64,000 bases of DNA from Epiperipatus broadwayi (taxonomy: Eukaryota > Onychophora > Udeonychophora > Euonychophora > Peripatidae): the NCBI GenBank assembly GCA_028023455.1, contig JAQFVV010006203.1:6418821-6482820 (forward strand), in the 5' to 3' direction. The translations under genes and the position numbers were made by a program. Shown one piece after another: positions 34,791-45,230 of this stretch (within the stretch, counting starts at the first letter, position 1; each line of letters begins with the position of its first letter). The notes beneath the pieces were generated by a model, which did not search any database, was not told the DNA's origin, and was given only the letters and a program-made list of their open reading frames with translations.

Positions 34791-35653
34791 CCTATTTAAT
34801 GGCTGTATTAATTTTTAATTTATATTTCAATACAAAAATACATTCAAATTTATTTAATCAAAAACAACGTTCGCATCACTTTTAATAATTTGGATTTATC
34901 TTCTTTATGTCTTTAAAAAAATAGTTATATATCTTTTTTTTAAAAAAAAAAATTATATCTTTATCTAAATCATGTTATTCATAATTTTATCAATTTATAA
35001 TCGCATTTCAATTGCTGACATACTTAAATTACAATTCTTAATTTGATTGAATATTTAACATTTTTTCGATCTAACAATGATATTAAACAGTCAGAAACGA
35101 AGATGATTAACAGTTAGTTTATCTTAGCAAATTCTTGGCATCGTTTTAATATCTGGTATTTTAATAAAACAATCGATTTAACATTTATCATTTTATCTCA
35201 AATGTCCATTATAATACCTTTCAGTCATATGTCAATTTAATCCCGCATGTCTTATACATATATATTTAATAGGCTACTTCGATGATAATTCATTATATAG
35301 CTAGCTCTGCAGATTAGCTTTCATTTATAATAATTAAAGTCATTATTGGATAATCTTCACATTAACAATTGCAGTTTATTTATGGATTCCCCGAATTACA
35401 GCATTTTTGACTTTTTTTAAAAAAATAAAATCTTTGTAATTTGCAATAAAACAAAGAAATGGAAAGTTCCAATTTTTTTTTAAACTGTCATATCTCTTTT
35501 CTAAAGAAATGATTTTCTACACGCGCGCGCACAAAAACATTTTGTTATAATTGGAGTACAAAATCCAAACATTTTTCGACATTTAAAACTGATATTTTAG
35601 TTTTTGACGTGAAGTAAAACCTGTTGAATGTTTTAAAAATTCATCACATAAAA

Positions 35654-35821
35654 TGCTTCCACATAAAGCTGAATTTCATTTCTGTGTGCGCGTTTGTTTG
35701 TGATTATATATCAGAACATAATGAGGTATTATAACTTTGCTTCCACATAAAGCTGAATTTCATTTCTGTGTGCGCGTTTGCTTGTGATTATATATCAGAA
35801 CATAATGAGGTATTATAACTT
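35654..35821. repeat. Tandem duplication of an 84-bp unit
   Basis: 35654-35737 and 35738-35821 differ by one base (GTTTGTTTG against GTTTGCTTG) apart from edges. AT-rich with a GTGTGCGCGTTTG patch. Recent. Confidence 0.93.
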
Positions 35822-35880
35822 TATCTTTCTTATTGCATTGCCAAATCCATATTATTATTAATATCATTTACGTTCTTTAT

Positions 35881-35975
35881 TACTTTTTACAATGCTTTTT
35901 GCAACCCACTATTAACGGTTTCGATTGCCCCAGCAATCAAGTTCAAGTGGGTTGTAAAAAACATTGTAAAAAGTA
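35881..35975 (-). ncRNA. Long hairpin of repeat family E with hammerhead-like centre (E5)
   Basis: Outer arms 35881-35910 and 35946-35975 pair over about 30 bases, perfectly for CAACCCACT/AGTGGGTTG. Inside, minus strand: stem II GATTGC-TGGG-GCAATC, then GAAAC. The first core strand is decayed to a TTGAACTT-like sequence, so the ribozyme should be dead although stems I and II are excellent. Confidence 0.5.
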
Positions 35976-36119
35976 ATAAAGCACATAGATGGTATTAATA
36001 TTAATATATAATATAATGAGTATGGCCTTTCCGCAGAGAAAAAAAAGAACAAAAAGTTAAAAATAAGACTAGCAATCTAATACATTAAATACAAATTAGA
36101 TGCCAGTTTGTTAGTTAAA

Positions 36120-36255
36120 AATAAGTAATCATTATGGCTTTATTGCCGGGGAGTTCTAAAGAAATTTGAGTGAAAGTGCCAATACTGGAATCTATCTGAA
36201 AACCTTATATTCCGGAGTCAGAATTCTATCATTTCACTAAATCAAGAAGACTAGT
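36120..36255 (-). repeat. tRNA-like SINE copy (weak)
   Basis: Minus strand: GATTTAGTGAAATGATAGAA (A-box-like), GACTCCGG, later AGATTCCAG, and a 3' part AACTCCCCGGCAATAAAGCC that resembles the end of the copy near 37.97 kb. Head identity uncertain. Confidence 0.35.
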
Positions 36256-36805
36256 TGGATATATTATGATATTCTCTTTTAGTTTGTGTTATATAGAAAA
36301 CTATCCTTTCAGAAAGATTTTAGCATATTGCTCAGTTATAGTCTCATCCATATTTTATACATCATGCAGTGGAAGACATCGATATTCCTTCTCTTTATTA
36401 TGTCTTTGAAAGAATCATAATAGTGGGAATGGTCATCCATAAAAAGGAGGTTTAAATGCGTCATAAAATATTTTATAGGAAATCTGTTACTTGTCATTTA
36501 TCTCATGATCAAATGAATGCCATTACATTAGTAAATTCAATAGCAGTACATCCAAATAAATGAAGAACATATATATGAGTTAAAAAACTAGTTATATTTC
36601 CAAAAAAACACTATTTTATTGCATGATAGTCTATTCATACATAATATAATCAAATCAGATATATGAGCCATGACATTGAATATGTATAGTACACAAACTT
36701 TTACATAGCATGTTGTACCTGCTGTATGTTAGATAAGTTTTACCATGCATATTAATATACTGTTAGAATCCTTCATGATACATATGACAATACACTAACA
36801 CAGAG

Positions 36806-37000
36806 GCAAAACTTTCCATATAGTAGCATCACTCAGTGCAAGCCAGAGTAATCAATGGACACAGGAAGGTCTAGTCATCCATTATCCCCAAACTAGTTCC
36901 TAACTTGTGGCTTTCATCAGTGAGGGCCCTTGGATATAAGAGCACTGCATCTAAATCCTAGGATCTAATACAACCCTCCAGCAGTCACCTTTTACCTTAT
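36806..37000 (-). repeat. Repeat family B, single copy
   Basis: Begins GGCAAAACTTTCCATATAG, then AGTAATCAATGGACAC, the hammerhead region and CAACCCTCCAGCAGTCACC. It lacks the opposite end. Confidence 0.8.
36885..36926 (-). ncRNA. Hammerhead ribozyme motif, family B copy B5 (GAAA lost)
   Basis: CTGATGA and stem I (CCCTCA/TGGGGA) persist, stem III is ACTAGT, but GAAA has become GGAA and the triplet is GTT. Probably inactive. Confidence 0.5.
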
Positions 37001-37955
37001 TAGCATAATGAATGTTGATCATGCAATGTTTAGGGTTTACTACAATAATACATTAACAAGACTAAGGACCTGTAAGGACAAACAGCTTGATGCTTAAGAA
37101 GCATAATGTGCCTACATTTATGATGCATAAACTTGTAAAAAATATTAAATCTTTTATAGAAGATAAATAATACCATAATAAGATGTCATCAAATGACAAT
37201 AGTTTGAAATATCGTGTTTTGTCATGAGTTTCATTCCCAAACTATGTTTTCAATAAATGCTTAACATGCAATATTCATATAAGAAATAAAACTTGAGTAC
37301 TAAAATAAATTCTCTCTTTTTTTCCTTTATATAAAACCAAATTAATCTGCTATCCCCTTTTTATTGATTTTTAATGAGGATTATTATTATTTTAATCAGC
37401 ACCTATCTACATTTAAGATTAATCCTATGAATAACCTGACTTCAAGCTAGGCTCAGCATCATGAAAAATATTTCTATATATATCTCAACATTTAGTTTTA
37501 AAGTAACAACAATGGCTATTTTTAACTATACTAAGAAGAAAAATAATTGTCATGGATTATAAGAAACAACTACAAAAATAACGATTGTCTAAAAAGGAAG
37601 TAAAGGTGATATATTGATATAAAAAAAATATATTTATATTTTGCTTTTCTGTGAGCATTATTTACTATTGTTTCTTTTCTTTTTTTTTTTCATTTAGTTT
37701 ACATTAAACAAAGATTCATTGTTACATTTTAAATAACAAGCTAGTAAAAAAAAAACTATTACGATTTTTAAAAAGCAGCTATAGAAAAATAAAGATGACA
37801 ATAAACTCATGCATGTTAGTGCATTCTAAAAATTGTTGCACAACCTTGTTGTGCCGCAGGAGTACACTCCCTGCTATACTTAGAACTTGGATTTTCTTTC
37901 AGGCAACTAGTCTATAACAACTCAGCTAATCATACAATAAAAATAAAAAGACTAA
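37001..37955. other. AT-rich region without gene
   Basis: No feature recognised. Confidence 0.5.
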
Positions 37956-38350
37956 TGCCTTTATTGCATGGTAGTTCATAAGAAATTCAAATACCAGAAC
38001 TGTGAGCGCCTGAATCGATCGATCATGAGGATCTCCCAATCCCAAGTTAGTCGTTCTACCAACTGTGCATTGGCAAATGGATGTCTAGCTATTTTTAGTT
38101 AGAGAGTAAAACGAAAATTGAAAAATGCTCAAACCCTTATTACCTATAGTCAACACAACCAATACGGATTGTTAAATAGATATCGAGCTATTTTTAAAAA
38201 AGTAAAAAATATTCAAATTGCTTGACATTCAGGAAATCATGAGATGTTTGAGCACAATAAGGGTACAATGCCAGATGCATTCCATTGATCTTTAGCTCAT
38301 TAGTCCGTCATTTTGCCACTACACTAAACCATGCAAAGTGCTATTTTTAC
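37956..38350 (-). repeat. Two adjacent tRNA-like SINE copies
   Basis: Minus strand: near 38.08 kb a head CACAGTTGGTAGAACGACTA and a 3' part ending GAACTACCATGCAATAAAGG; near 38.33 kb a head TTTAGTGTAGTGGCAAAATG whose TAGTGTAGTGG fits the Pol III A box, followed by GACGGACTAATGAGC. Similar text (CTAGTCCGTC) ends the 34.5-kb copy. B boxes are decayed. Confidence 0.45.
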
Positions 38351-38751
38351 TTAGAAGGTGAAACGATAATGGAAACCTACTCAAATCTTCATCATCCAGG
38401 AATTGGCAAGGGCTATTTAATAAAAGGCTGTTTTACCTTTTTCTAACATTTACACAACCTAGACCATTAAAAATAATTAAGTGATTTATTGTCCATGAGT
38501 TCAAAAATGTTTGAATACCATGGAGCATCAATATTGTTCATATTGTTTTAGAAAATATATTTGTTATCTTTAAAGAGTTTTCAAGCAGTGAAGTAAAAAT
38601 AACATATTTTGGTAAAATTAAAAATAAGATATTATGGAATGACAGCTATTTATATACATACTAAAGGAGATTTGAACCCAGACTTTCAAGCTCATTCACA
38701 CTATCTAATATAACCAATACACATGACAACATATATGTGAAAAAGATAAAT

Positions 38752-38806
38752 AATTTCCAATATACATATTTCATGCTGAAACAGCACTCATCTGTTTGTC
38801 TGGATC
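38752..38806 (-). ncRNA. Hammerhead ribozyme motif, family A copy A7 (core mutated)
   Basis: CTGATGA has become CAGATGA; stem II TGCTG/CAGCA, GAAA and the TTGG strand remain. Presumed inactive. Confidence 0.45.
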
Positions 38807-39467
38807 ATCATCTCCCATACATACACATAATCAGTGCTCAGTTTTATACTAATGTAAACTACACACTTTAATGGACAAGCTTCAATCAACTCTACTCTCC
38901 AACTCTTCAGCTATCTATATCATTGAAAAGTTGATGATGAAATGCTCAAAACCCTTGTTGATATCATTATTATTGTCATGCCCATGTTGACCTTAAGTCA
39001 CTCTGACCCCTCATATGTAGGACCTTAATAGGTCCACTTAAATATACAGAATAGGGATGGGAAAAATACAGGCTTAGTATGTAATGTTTAAATATCAGCA
39101 TAGTATATATATTTACTCTAGATGTAATAAAGGGGATTTGAATCCAGATTTTCAAGCTCACTTCAGTCATTCACTCTATCCAATATAACCAGTATACGTG
39201 ACCACATACATGTGAAAAAAATAGATGCTCTCCAATATATTTATTTCATGCTGAACCAGTACTCATATGAGGGGTCAGAGTGACTTAAGGTCAACATGGA
39301 TATGACAATAATAATGGCATCAATAGGGGCTTTGAGCATTTCATCATCAAATCTTCAATGATATGGATAGGTGAAGAGTTGGAGAGGATTGAAGCCTGAA
39401 AATTAAAGTGTGTAAATTTGCTATCTTAATATAAAACCGAGCACTAAATTATATATGTGTGGGAAAT

Positions 39468-39528
39468 AATGATCTGGACCAACTGATGAGTGCTGCTTCA
39501 GCATGAAATAGGAATATTGGAGATCATT
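39468..39528 (+). ncRNA. Hammerhead ribozyme motif, family A copy A6
   Basis: Outer stem I AATGATCT/AGATCATT (8 bp perfect), GGA bulge, CCAA/TTGG, core CTGATGA, stem II opening with G-T then TGCTG/CAGCA around CTT, GAAA, ATAGGAAT in place of a palindromic stem III. Compared with A3 and A4 the outer helix has one G-C pair where they have A-T, changed on both strands. The weak stem III is the main defect. Confidence 0.7.
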
Positions 39529-39650
39529 TATCTTTTTCACACGTATGTGGTCGTATGTATTGTTTATATTAGATAGAGTTAATAACGAATAGAGATTGAA
39601 AATCTGGATTCAAATCTTTATTACATCTAGATTAAGTATTATACTATACT

Positions 39651-40350
39651 GGTATTTAAATATTAAATATATATACTATAAATGCATCATCTCAACTTTG
39701 TAAACAACAAATCAATGTTTCCCTTCATACTTAATAGTAAAAACTTTAAATAATTTTTTAAATAACGTTAAAAGGTCAATAAATATTCTTTCAGAATAAT
39801 CTTTTCTTAGGTAAACCACCAGTTTGTTGGTTGGGATAAAGTTTAAAACATGTATTATAGTATTAAAGCAGCACAATATGATAAATCTTATTTTTAAAAA
39901 GTGTGAAAGTTAGTTCTCTGTGTGATTACTATATACGCTATTTTTAAAAAAATAATGTAAATAATTTGTTTTAAAAAATAATGTATTAAATGCACTCACA
40001 CGTAATTCACAAACAATTTTAAGACTTGTTTCAAAGTGCATTCTTAAATTCCGTTTAATAATTAACATTGTAGATATACTAATGTAGTACTTTAAAATAT
40101 TTATAATAAATAATAGAAGCATACCATACAACTGTTTATAATACATGTGAGTGAAGTAGTTATAGAGCTGTGACAACTGCAATACTATACAAAATGTAAA
40201 GATTACTACAGTTAACAAACCAAATGATTCACATATTAAGTGTTCTGCAGAGTTTTTATTTATTTAAAATTAATATTAAAGGTTTCCAAATGTAATGAAA
40301 TGATTGTAACAAATGTAAATATATTAATTTATTAAGTGCAAGCTGATGAT
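39651..40350. other. AT-rich region without gene
   Basis: A 102-codon minus-strand ORF (39910-40218) is Phe/Tyr/Ile-rich, as expected from the base composition; no motif seen. Confidence 0.5.
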
Positions 40351-40352
40351 AT

Positions 40353-40796
40353 AATAATGTGAAAGGCTGAAACCTTTGACAGATGTGCCTTAAAAATGCT
40401 TATATGACAACCAATCAGATGTAATAATGACTGCACAGGGAACTCTCAATTCAAAACACAAGGCAGAGATTTTACAAGAAAAATATGGTTCTACCTTCTC
40501 TACTTAAATTTATATATAAATAAGCCAGACTTAAGCATTTTGAACTAAGTAGAGAAGAAGGTGGAACCATCTTTTTCTCGTAAAATCTCTGCCTTGTGTT
40601 TTGAATTGAGAGTTACCTATGCAGTCATTATTCTTTGCCTTGTGTTTTGAATTGAGAGTTACCTGTGCAATCATTATTCTTTGCCTTGTGTTTTGAATTG
40701 AGAGTTACCTGTGCAGTCATTATTACATCTAATTGGTTGTCATATAAGCATTTTTTAAGGCACATTTGTCAAAGGTTTCAGCCTTTCACATTATTA
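40353..40796. repeat. Inverted repeat element with an internal 46-bp triplication
   Basis: Left arm 40353-40506 pairs with 40543-40796. The right arm is longer because GCCTTGTGTTTTGAATTGAG with its flanks is repeated three times (start points 40591, 40637, 40683; 46-bp period) while the left arm has one copy. The repeated core resembles part of family D. No ORF. Confidence 0.85.
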
Positions 40797-41435
40797 GTAA
40801 AGGTTTATTAAAAGTTTATATTCATAGAAAACAAAATTTACTCCCATTGATTATAATATTCATATAAATGTTCTGGACATTCATACAGAAAAGGTAGTCT
40901 ATATAATTTAAATTTAGATTTTATTAATACTTTCAATAAATAACATATCCCAAGCATTAATAAAAGCCAAATTTAAATTACATAGACTACCTTATCTGTA
41001 TGAATGTCTTGAATATTTATATGAATATTAGAATTACCAAGAAAAGTAAAAAAACAATCTTTGGTAGTGATTTCCATTGATTATATATACAGACAGATCA
41101 TCATTAATACAAACTATAAGAACACAAAATCTTCTATTTTCCAAACACTTTTAGATCAGCTAATATCCTGTTGTAAAATTATTTATAGAGACATCAATTA
41201 TCATATTGTATATATTAATAAAAATGTTGATTAGTTTAAAAATCAGACTAAAATGTATTTATCTGTATGCAATATGGACACCTAAAATACATACGAATTT
41301 TCAACTGTGTACAAGATATAAACAAAAATTATACTAAAATTTCATTATTAAAAGTCATCAGAAAAAAAAATATATCAATAGTTTTTAATGTTAGGATACT
41401 ATTTCAAAAACATGTAATCAGAGACTAGTATCTAT
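40797..41435. other. AT-rich region with a smaller inverted repeat
   Basis: About 40.86-40.93 and 40.97-41.04 kb are inverted relative to each other (GACATTCATACAG ... AGGTAGTCTAT and its complement). Otherwise nothing. Confidence 0.55.
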
Positions 41436-42240
41436 AACATGCTCTTTATTTATAAGATGCATGAATATGTATTTCTTCACAATTCTATGTGACAGCCAAA
41501 ATAAAAACATTTGCAATCCTAAACTAAAAGTTCATTTTTAAAATGAAATAAAGAAAGAAAATTTTAAAAAAAATGATAACAATTTTAATATCCATATGGT
41601 AAATCAATATAATTTTCATAATTTTAAAGTTTAATCAATTCATAAATTGAAAAATATGTAGTTATTCATAATTCCTGTATAACAGCAGAAATAAAAAATT
41701 CCATTCTAAGCCAAAATTTTATTTAAAAAAAAACAACTAAACTTAAAAAGCAAACAAAAAAACTGATAGATTTCATCTCTAAGCACTTTCATCAGCCACA
41801 TGATATAATAATATGGATAATTAATATCGACTACATAACATACTTTTTAATAAAAAATATTAGTTTTTCAATAAGCTGAGTGAATATTCAGTTATAAATA
41901 ATTTTATATAACAGCCAAACCAAAAGATTGTTGATTCTATATTAAAAGTGTTTTTTTTTTTTTTTTTAAAAAGTTAAAAAATGGCAATAGTTATAGTTTC
42001 AAAGCATAGTATCTAAGCCAATTTGATGTAATTTAAGGTGTAAATCAATACTATCTACATAATATTCTTTTTTATGAAGAACTTTAATTTATTTATAAAC
42101 TGAATAAATATATAATTATTTGCAATTCTGCTTGATAGTCTAAATAAAATCATTGCAAATCCTACATTTAAAGTTCATTTTATAAAAGTAAAAAAAAAGA
42201 TCTATTTCATGTAGAAATATATCTTCAGAATATAATTTCT
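41436..42240. repeat. Degenerate tandem repeat, about 190-240-bp period
   Basis: A landmark of the form AATTCTATGTGACAGCC, AATTCCTGTATAACAGC, AATTTTATATAACAGCC and AATTCTGCTTGATAGTC occurs at about 41483, 41671, 41909 and 42125, each followed by A-rich text and a CATTTTTAAAA-like block. A similar but weaker pattern continues at 44.25-44.65 kb. Confidence 0.6.
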
Positions 42241-42502
42241 CTTTATGGAAAAGTAGAATTGTAAAAAGTTGTAATAGTTTATTTGTAATTAATTATATGT
42301 TGGACTATTTCCATCACCTAGAATTAATTATTAAGTGTTACCTGAAAATTTAAACCTTATTTAAACTAAGTCAATACATTCACTTATTAGTAATAGCACA
42401 TAGATTAATAGAGTTGGCCTGAGAAAAAGTGGAGTCCCAGAGCAATTTCTTTGGCAAAAGAGAAAGGGAGTCTTAAGTTAGATTTAAAAAATTCTCTTAA
42501 TT

Positions 42503-42592
42503 TTTTTTCCATGTGTCAAAGCATCGGCTGGGAAGCAAACCTGCAAAAACAGGACAACTGCTTGTAAGGCAGCTCATCCATCAATGCTTGAC
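42503..42592 (-). mobile_element. 90-bp tRNA-like retroposed insert with 15-bp target duplication
   Basis: Flanked by the perfect direct repeat AAAATTCTCTTAATT (42488-42502 and 42593-42607). On the minus strand it starts TGTCAAGC, has an A-box-like TGGATGAGCTG, an anticodon-arm-like GCTGC-CTTACAA-GCAGT, a hairpin CCTG/CAGG in the position of a long variable arm, a B-box-like GGTTTGCTTCC, GCTTTGACA that pairs with the start, and ends in a short A tail. This is the form of a SINE or retroposed tRNA moved by a LINE. Confidence 0.75.
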
Positions 42593-42607
42593 AAAATTCT
42601 CTTAATT

Positions 42608-44840
42608 GCAGATAAAGTTATATTGTTTTACAATTATTATAAATCAAGTCAAGAACCAGGAATATGCCAAGAGTATTTATTACCAGTTGCAAACTTTTAT
42701 TGGTAGCTCTTTAAAAAAAATAACTAAAAGAAATTGCACGTAGCATTTACTACAATATATAAAATAACAATATGCATTAAAAAAGTATGCATGCAAAAAA
42801 AAAATTGATTTGTCTGTGCCTTTATTTTTCATTATGTATTTTTATGCAGAAAAAGGCCAGATGCTGAGAATACTTTCAAAGCTTCTACATTTATTTTTTA
42901 TTGTAACACAAATTATTGGTGTATATATTTTGCAAAAATAAAAATATGCAGCACTCAAGACCTCTTTTATCTGCAAAAAATTAAAATAGACTAATGTTTA
43001 AAATAACAAATGGTTGTTATCTACAATGTCTATACGCAGAATTAATAAAATTTCTAAGTTCATGAAATTTTAAAAAATTTCTGTGTTGAAAATAATGAGA
43101 GCATATTACTATCATTAAAATACTTCTCAAAGTTTAACAACAAAATTAATTTTTCAATCGAAAATTTTTACTTTATTTCTAATTCTTTACAATTGTCATA
43201 CAATCCGAACAACTTTGCACTATAAATTTTAAATGTACGATGTACCAAAAAATGAATATTAGTACTATTAATGATTATACTGCATTGTACAATCTAAATG
43301 AATCATTATCTATATTAAATAAATATTGGATAATTAATTCTTGCCACTCTATCAATATTCCACCAAGGTGGGGTGTGCTCATTGCACCTTCGAGTTGGCT
43401 CAGCCCACTAAAGAACAATTCTCTTAATATTTTTTTTCATTTATTTTGAATGAGAATTTACTTAAACAAAGAGAACATATTCAAGAAAATAAAATATATT
43501 TTTTTGCATTATGTATATTTTATTTTATTTATTCAAAATAAAATTGCATAAATTAATACTTATAATATATAAATAATTACTTATTTGATTATTTATAAAT
43601 TATAAATACAGCTTTGTGCAATTTTATTGAATATTTGAGCAAACAAAATAAAGTACATATAAAGCAAACAATTATATTTTATTTCCTTGAATGTTTTATT
43701 GTGAAACTGTTAATAACAACATTGCATTTTATTTTTTCTTGTGAATTCTGATTCAACAGATAAAATTGCTATTGAAGAGAATTGTTCTTGATCTATGCTA
43801 ATTTCACATTGACATGACCAAAACATTGTGAAATATTTAAGCAACATATACATAGTTGAAACTTCTACATCATCACTCAACCAGTGCTTTTACAATTGTA
43901 TTACTTCAATGTCACAGAGCCTTCAAATTATGGAATTTTTGCAGAAAAAAAAGGAAACATAATTACATTCAGTAGGTAATAAAACATTTTATTTTTTAAT
44001 TTTTACAAAAGTTTAAAGAATTCAAACATGGGACCTTGATAAATATGGGGCATAAGTTGCACTGTTTATATTGATCTCAAGTCAGCCCTGGGTTATTATA
44101 TAACACAATGTTTTGAATGGTATTCTACTCTCTTCTTCAGGTATTTCTGTTTTGACTAGTAACAGTACTAGCATGAGAATCAAAGTTGGGATCTTTAGAT
44201 TCATAAGAATTGAATATAAAGATATGCTCTATATATTCTGTGCAAAATATATAAAATCAAAATGTTCACAATTCTAATGCTAAAATATTTACCATCTAAA
44301 TGTAGACCAAAAAAAAAGAATTGTGAAGTAGTCATTTTTCCATTACATACTTTTTGATAACACATACCAAGAATCTTCAAGTTTTATTATGAATTTTTTA
44401 CCACTTATGCAATATAAGGATATTTAGATATTCACATTATGGTTTGATAACCAAAATCTAAGCAATATCAATCTTATGCCAAAAGTTTTCATTTAAAAAA
44501 ACAAAAAAATAGTGCCACTTTTAATAGTCAGTGGAAAGTTATATAATTCTATTTCAATGTAGATAATATCTTCAAAATACAGTTTCTATTCATGACAAGG
44601 CTGAATTGTTAAAAGTCCAAAACAGCATATTTAATCGTTTTTTCTCAACTTTATACTAAATATAAAATTAAAAAGATTGCAATTCTAATACTAAATGATT
44701 ATTTTTAAAATATGAACAGAAAAATAATCATGAAGGGGGCATTTTTTTAGTCATCTACAAAAAATCTTTAACCTTTATGATTTTTTTTGACCACCTAATA
44801 ATGGAAAAATTCCAGTACATATAAGCATATAACATAATAT
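42608..44840. other. AT-rich region without gene
   Basis: Contains a G+C-richer patch at 43.34-43.42 kb with small hairpins (CCACCAAGGTGG), no clear tRNA. The segments at 42.28-42.43, 43.8-44.17 and 60.12-60.3 kb are distantly related to each other. Confidence 0.45.
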
Positions 44841-44890
44841 TAATTCATTTATGCACTCTACTACTGTTTCAAAATGCTTTAATTATTGCC

Positions 44891-44932
44891 TGGACAGTTT
44901 TTATTGCCCCAGCAATCCTCTTCAGAACTTTC
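44891..44932 (-). ncRNA. Hammerhead-like motif, family E copy E1 (catalytic G lost)
   Basis: CTGAAGA, stem II ATTGC/GCAAT (ATTGC-TGGG-GCAAT), but GAAA is AAAA, so the catalytic guanine G12 is missing. Confidence 0.45.
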
Positions 44933-44990
44933 ATACAATATTAACTCATCTATGTATTTTACTATTGTCTCACAATGCTTTAATTACTAC

Positions 44991-45032
44991 CCTGAGAGTT
45001 TCAATTGCCCTGGAAATTCTCTTCAGAACTTT
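44991..45032 (-). ncRNA. Hammerhead-like motif, family E copy E2
   Basis: Minus strand: CTGAAGA and GAAAC intact, stem II AATT/AATT. Stem I weak. Confidence 0.45.
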
Positions 45033-45090
45033 CATATAATATTAACTTATCTATGTACTTTACTACTGTCTCATGATACTTTAATTACTA

Positions 45091-45134
45091 CCCTGACAGT
45101 TTCAATTGCCCCAGCAATCCTCCTCAGACTCATC
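45091..45134 (-). ncRNA. Hammerhead-like motif, family E copy E3
   Basis: Minus strand: CTGAGGA, stem II GATTGC-TGGG-GCAATT, GAAA, short stem III ACTGT, cleavage triplet GTC. Core intact; stem I has only two clear pairs next to the core, which lowers confidence. Confidence 0.5.
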
Positions 45135-45138
45135 TATG

Positions 45139-45178
45139 CACTGAAGAGGATTGCTGGGGCAATCAAAACTGTCAGGGT
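45139..45178 (+). ncRNA. Hammerhead-like motif, family E copy E4 (catalytic G lost)
   Basis: In the inverted unit: CTGAAGA at 45141-45147, perfect 6-bp stem II GATTGC/GCAATC, then AAAA instead of GAAA at 45165-45168, GTC at 45171-45173. Confidence 0.45.
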
Positions 45179-45230
45179 GGTAATTAAAACATTGTGAGAT
45201 AGTAGTAAAGTGCATAGATGGGTCAGGGGT

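Larger units (their letters stand above)
38640..39650. repeat. Repeat family A subfamily, three copies in foldback order
   Basis: Two minus-strand copies (about 38.64-39.03 and 39.12-39.27 kb) and one plus-strand copy (39.25-39.65 kb), sharing GTCAGAGTGACTTAAGGTC (or its complement) at the junctions. More diverged from the other family A copies than they are from each other; its stem II variant is TGCTG/CAGCA. Confidence 0.8.
44845..45230. repeat. Repeat family E: three direct units then one inverted unit
   Basis: Three units of about 106 bp, each with TTTACTACTGTCTCA-like text, TTTAATTACTACCCTGA and CAATTGCCCCAGCAATCCTC, followed from about 45131 by the reverse complement, so the array ends in a hairpin. 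Each unit holds a hammerhead-like motif. A relative is at 35.88-35.98 kb. Confidence 0.85.

Noticed and set aside
40591-40728. Regular 46-bp repeats considered as a CRISPR-like array
   Set aside because: Contiguous repeats without spacers, no cas genes, eukaryotic context.
43335-43430. Possible tRNA or SINE in a G+C-richer patch
   Set aside because: Small hairpins are present, but I could not form a cloverleaf or find both Pol III boxes, and no target duplication was seen.
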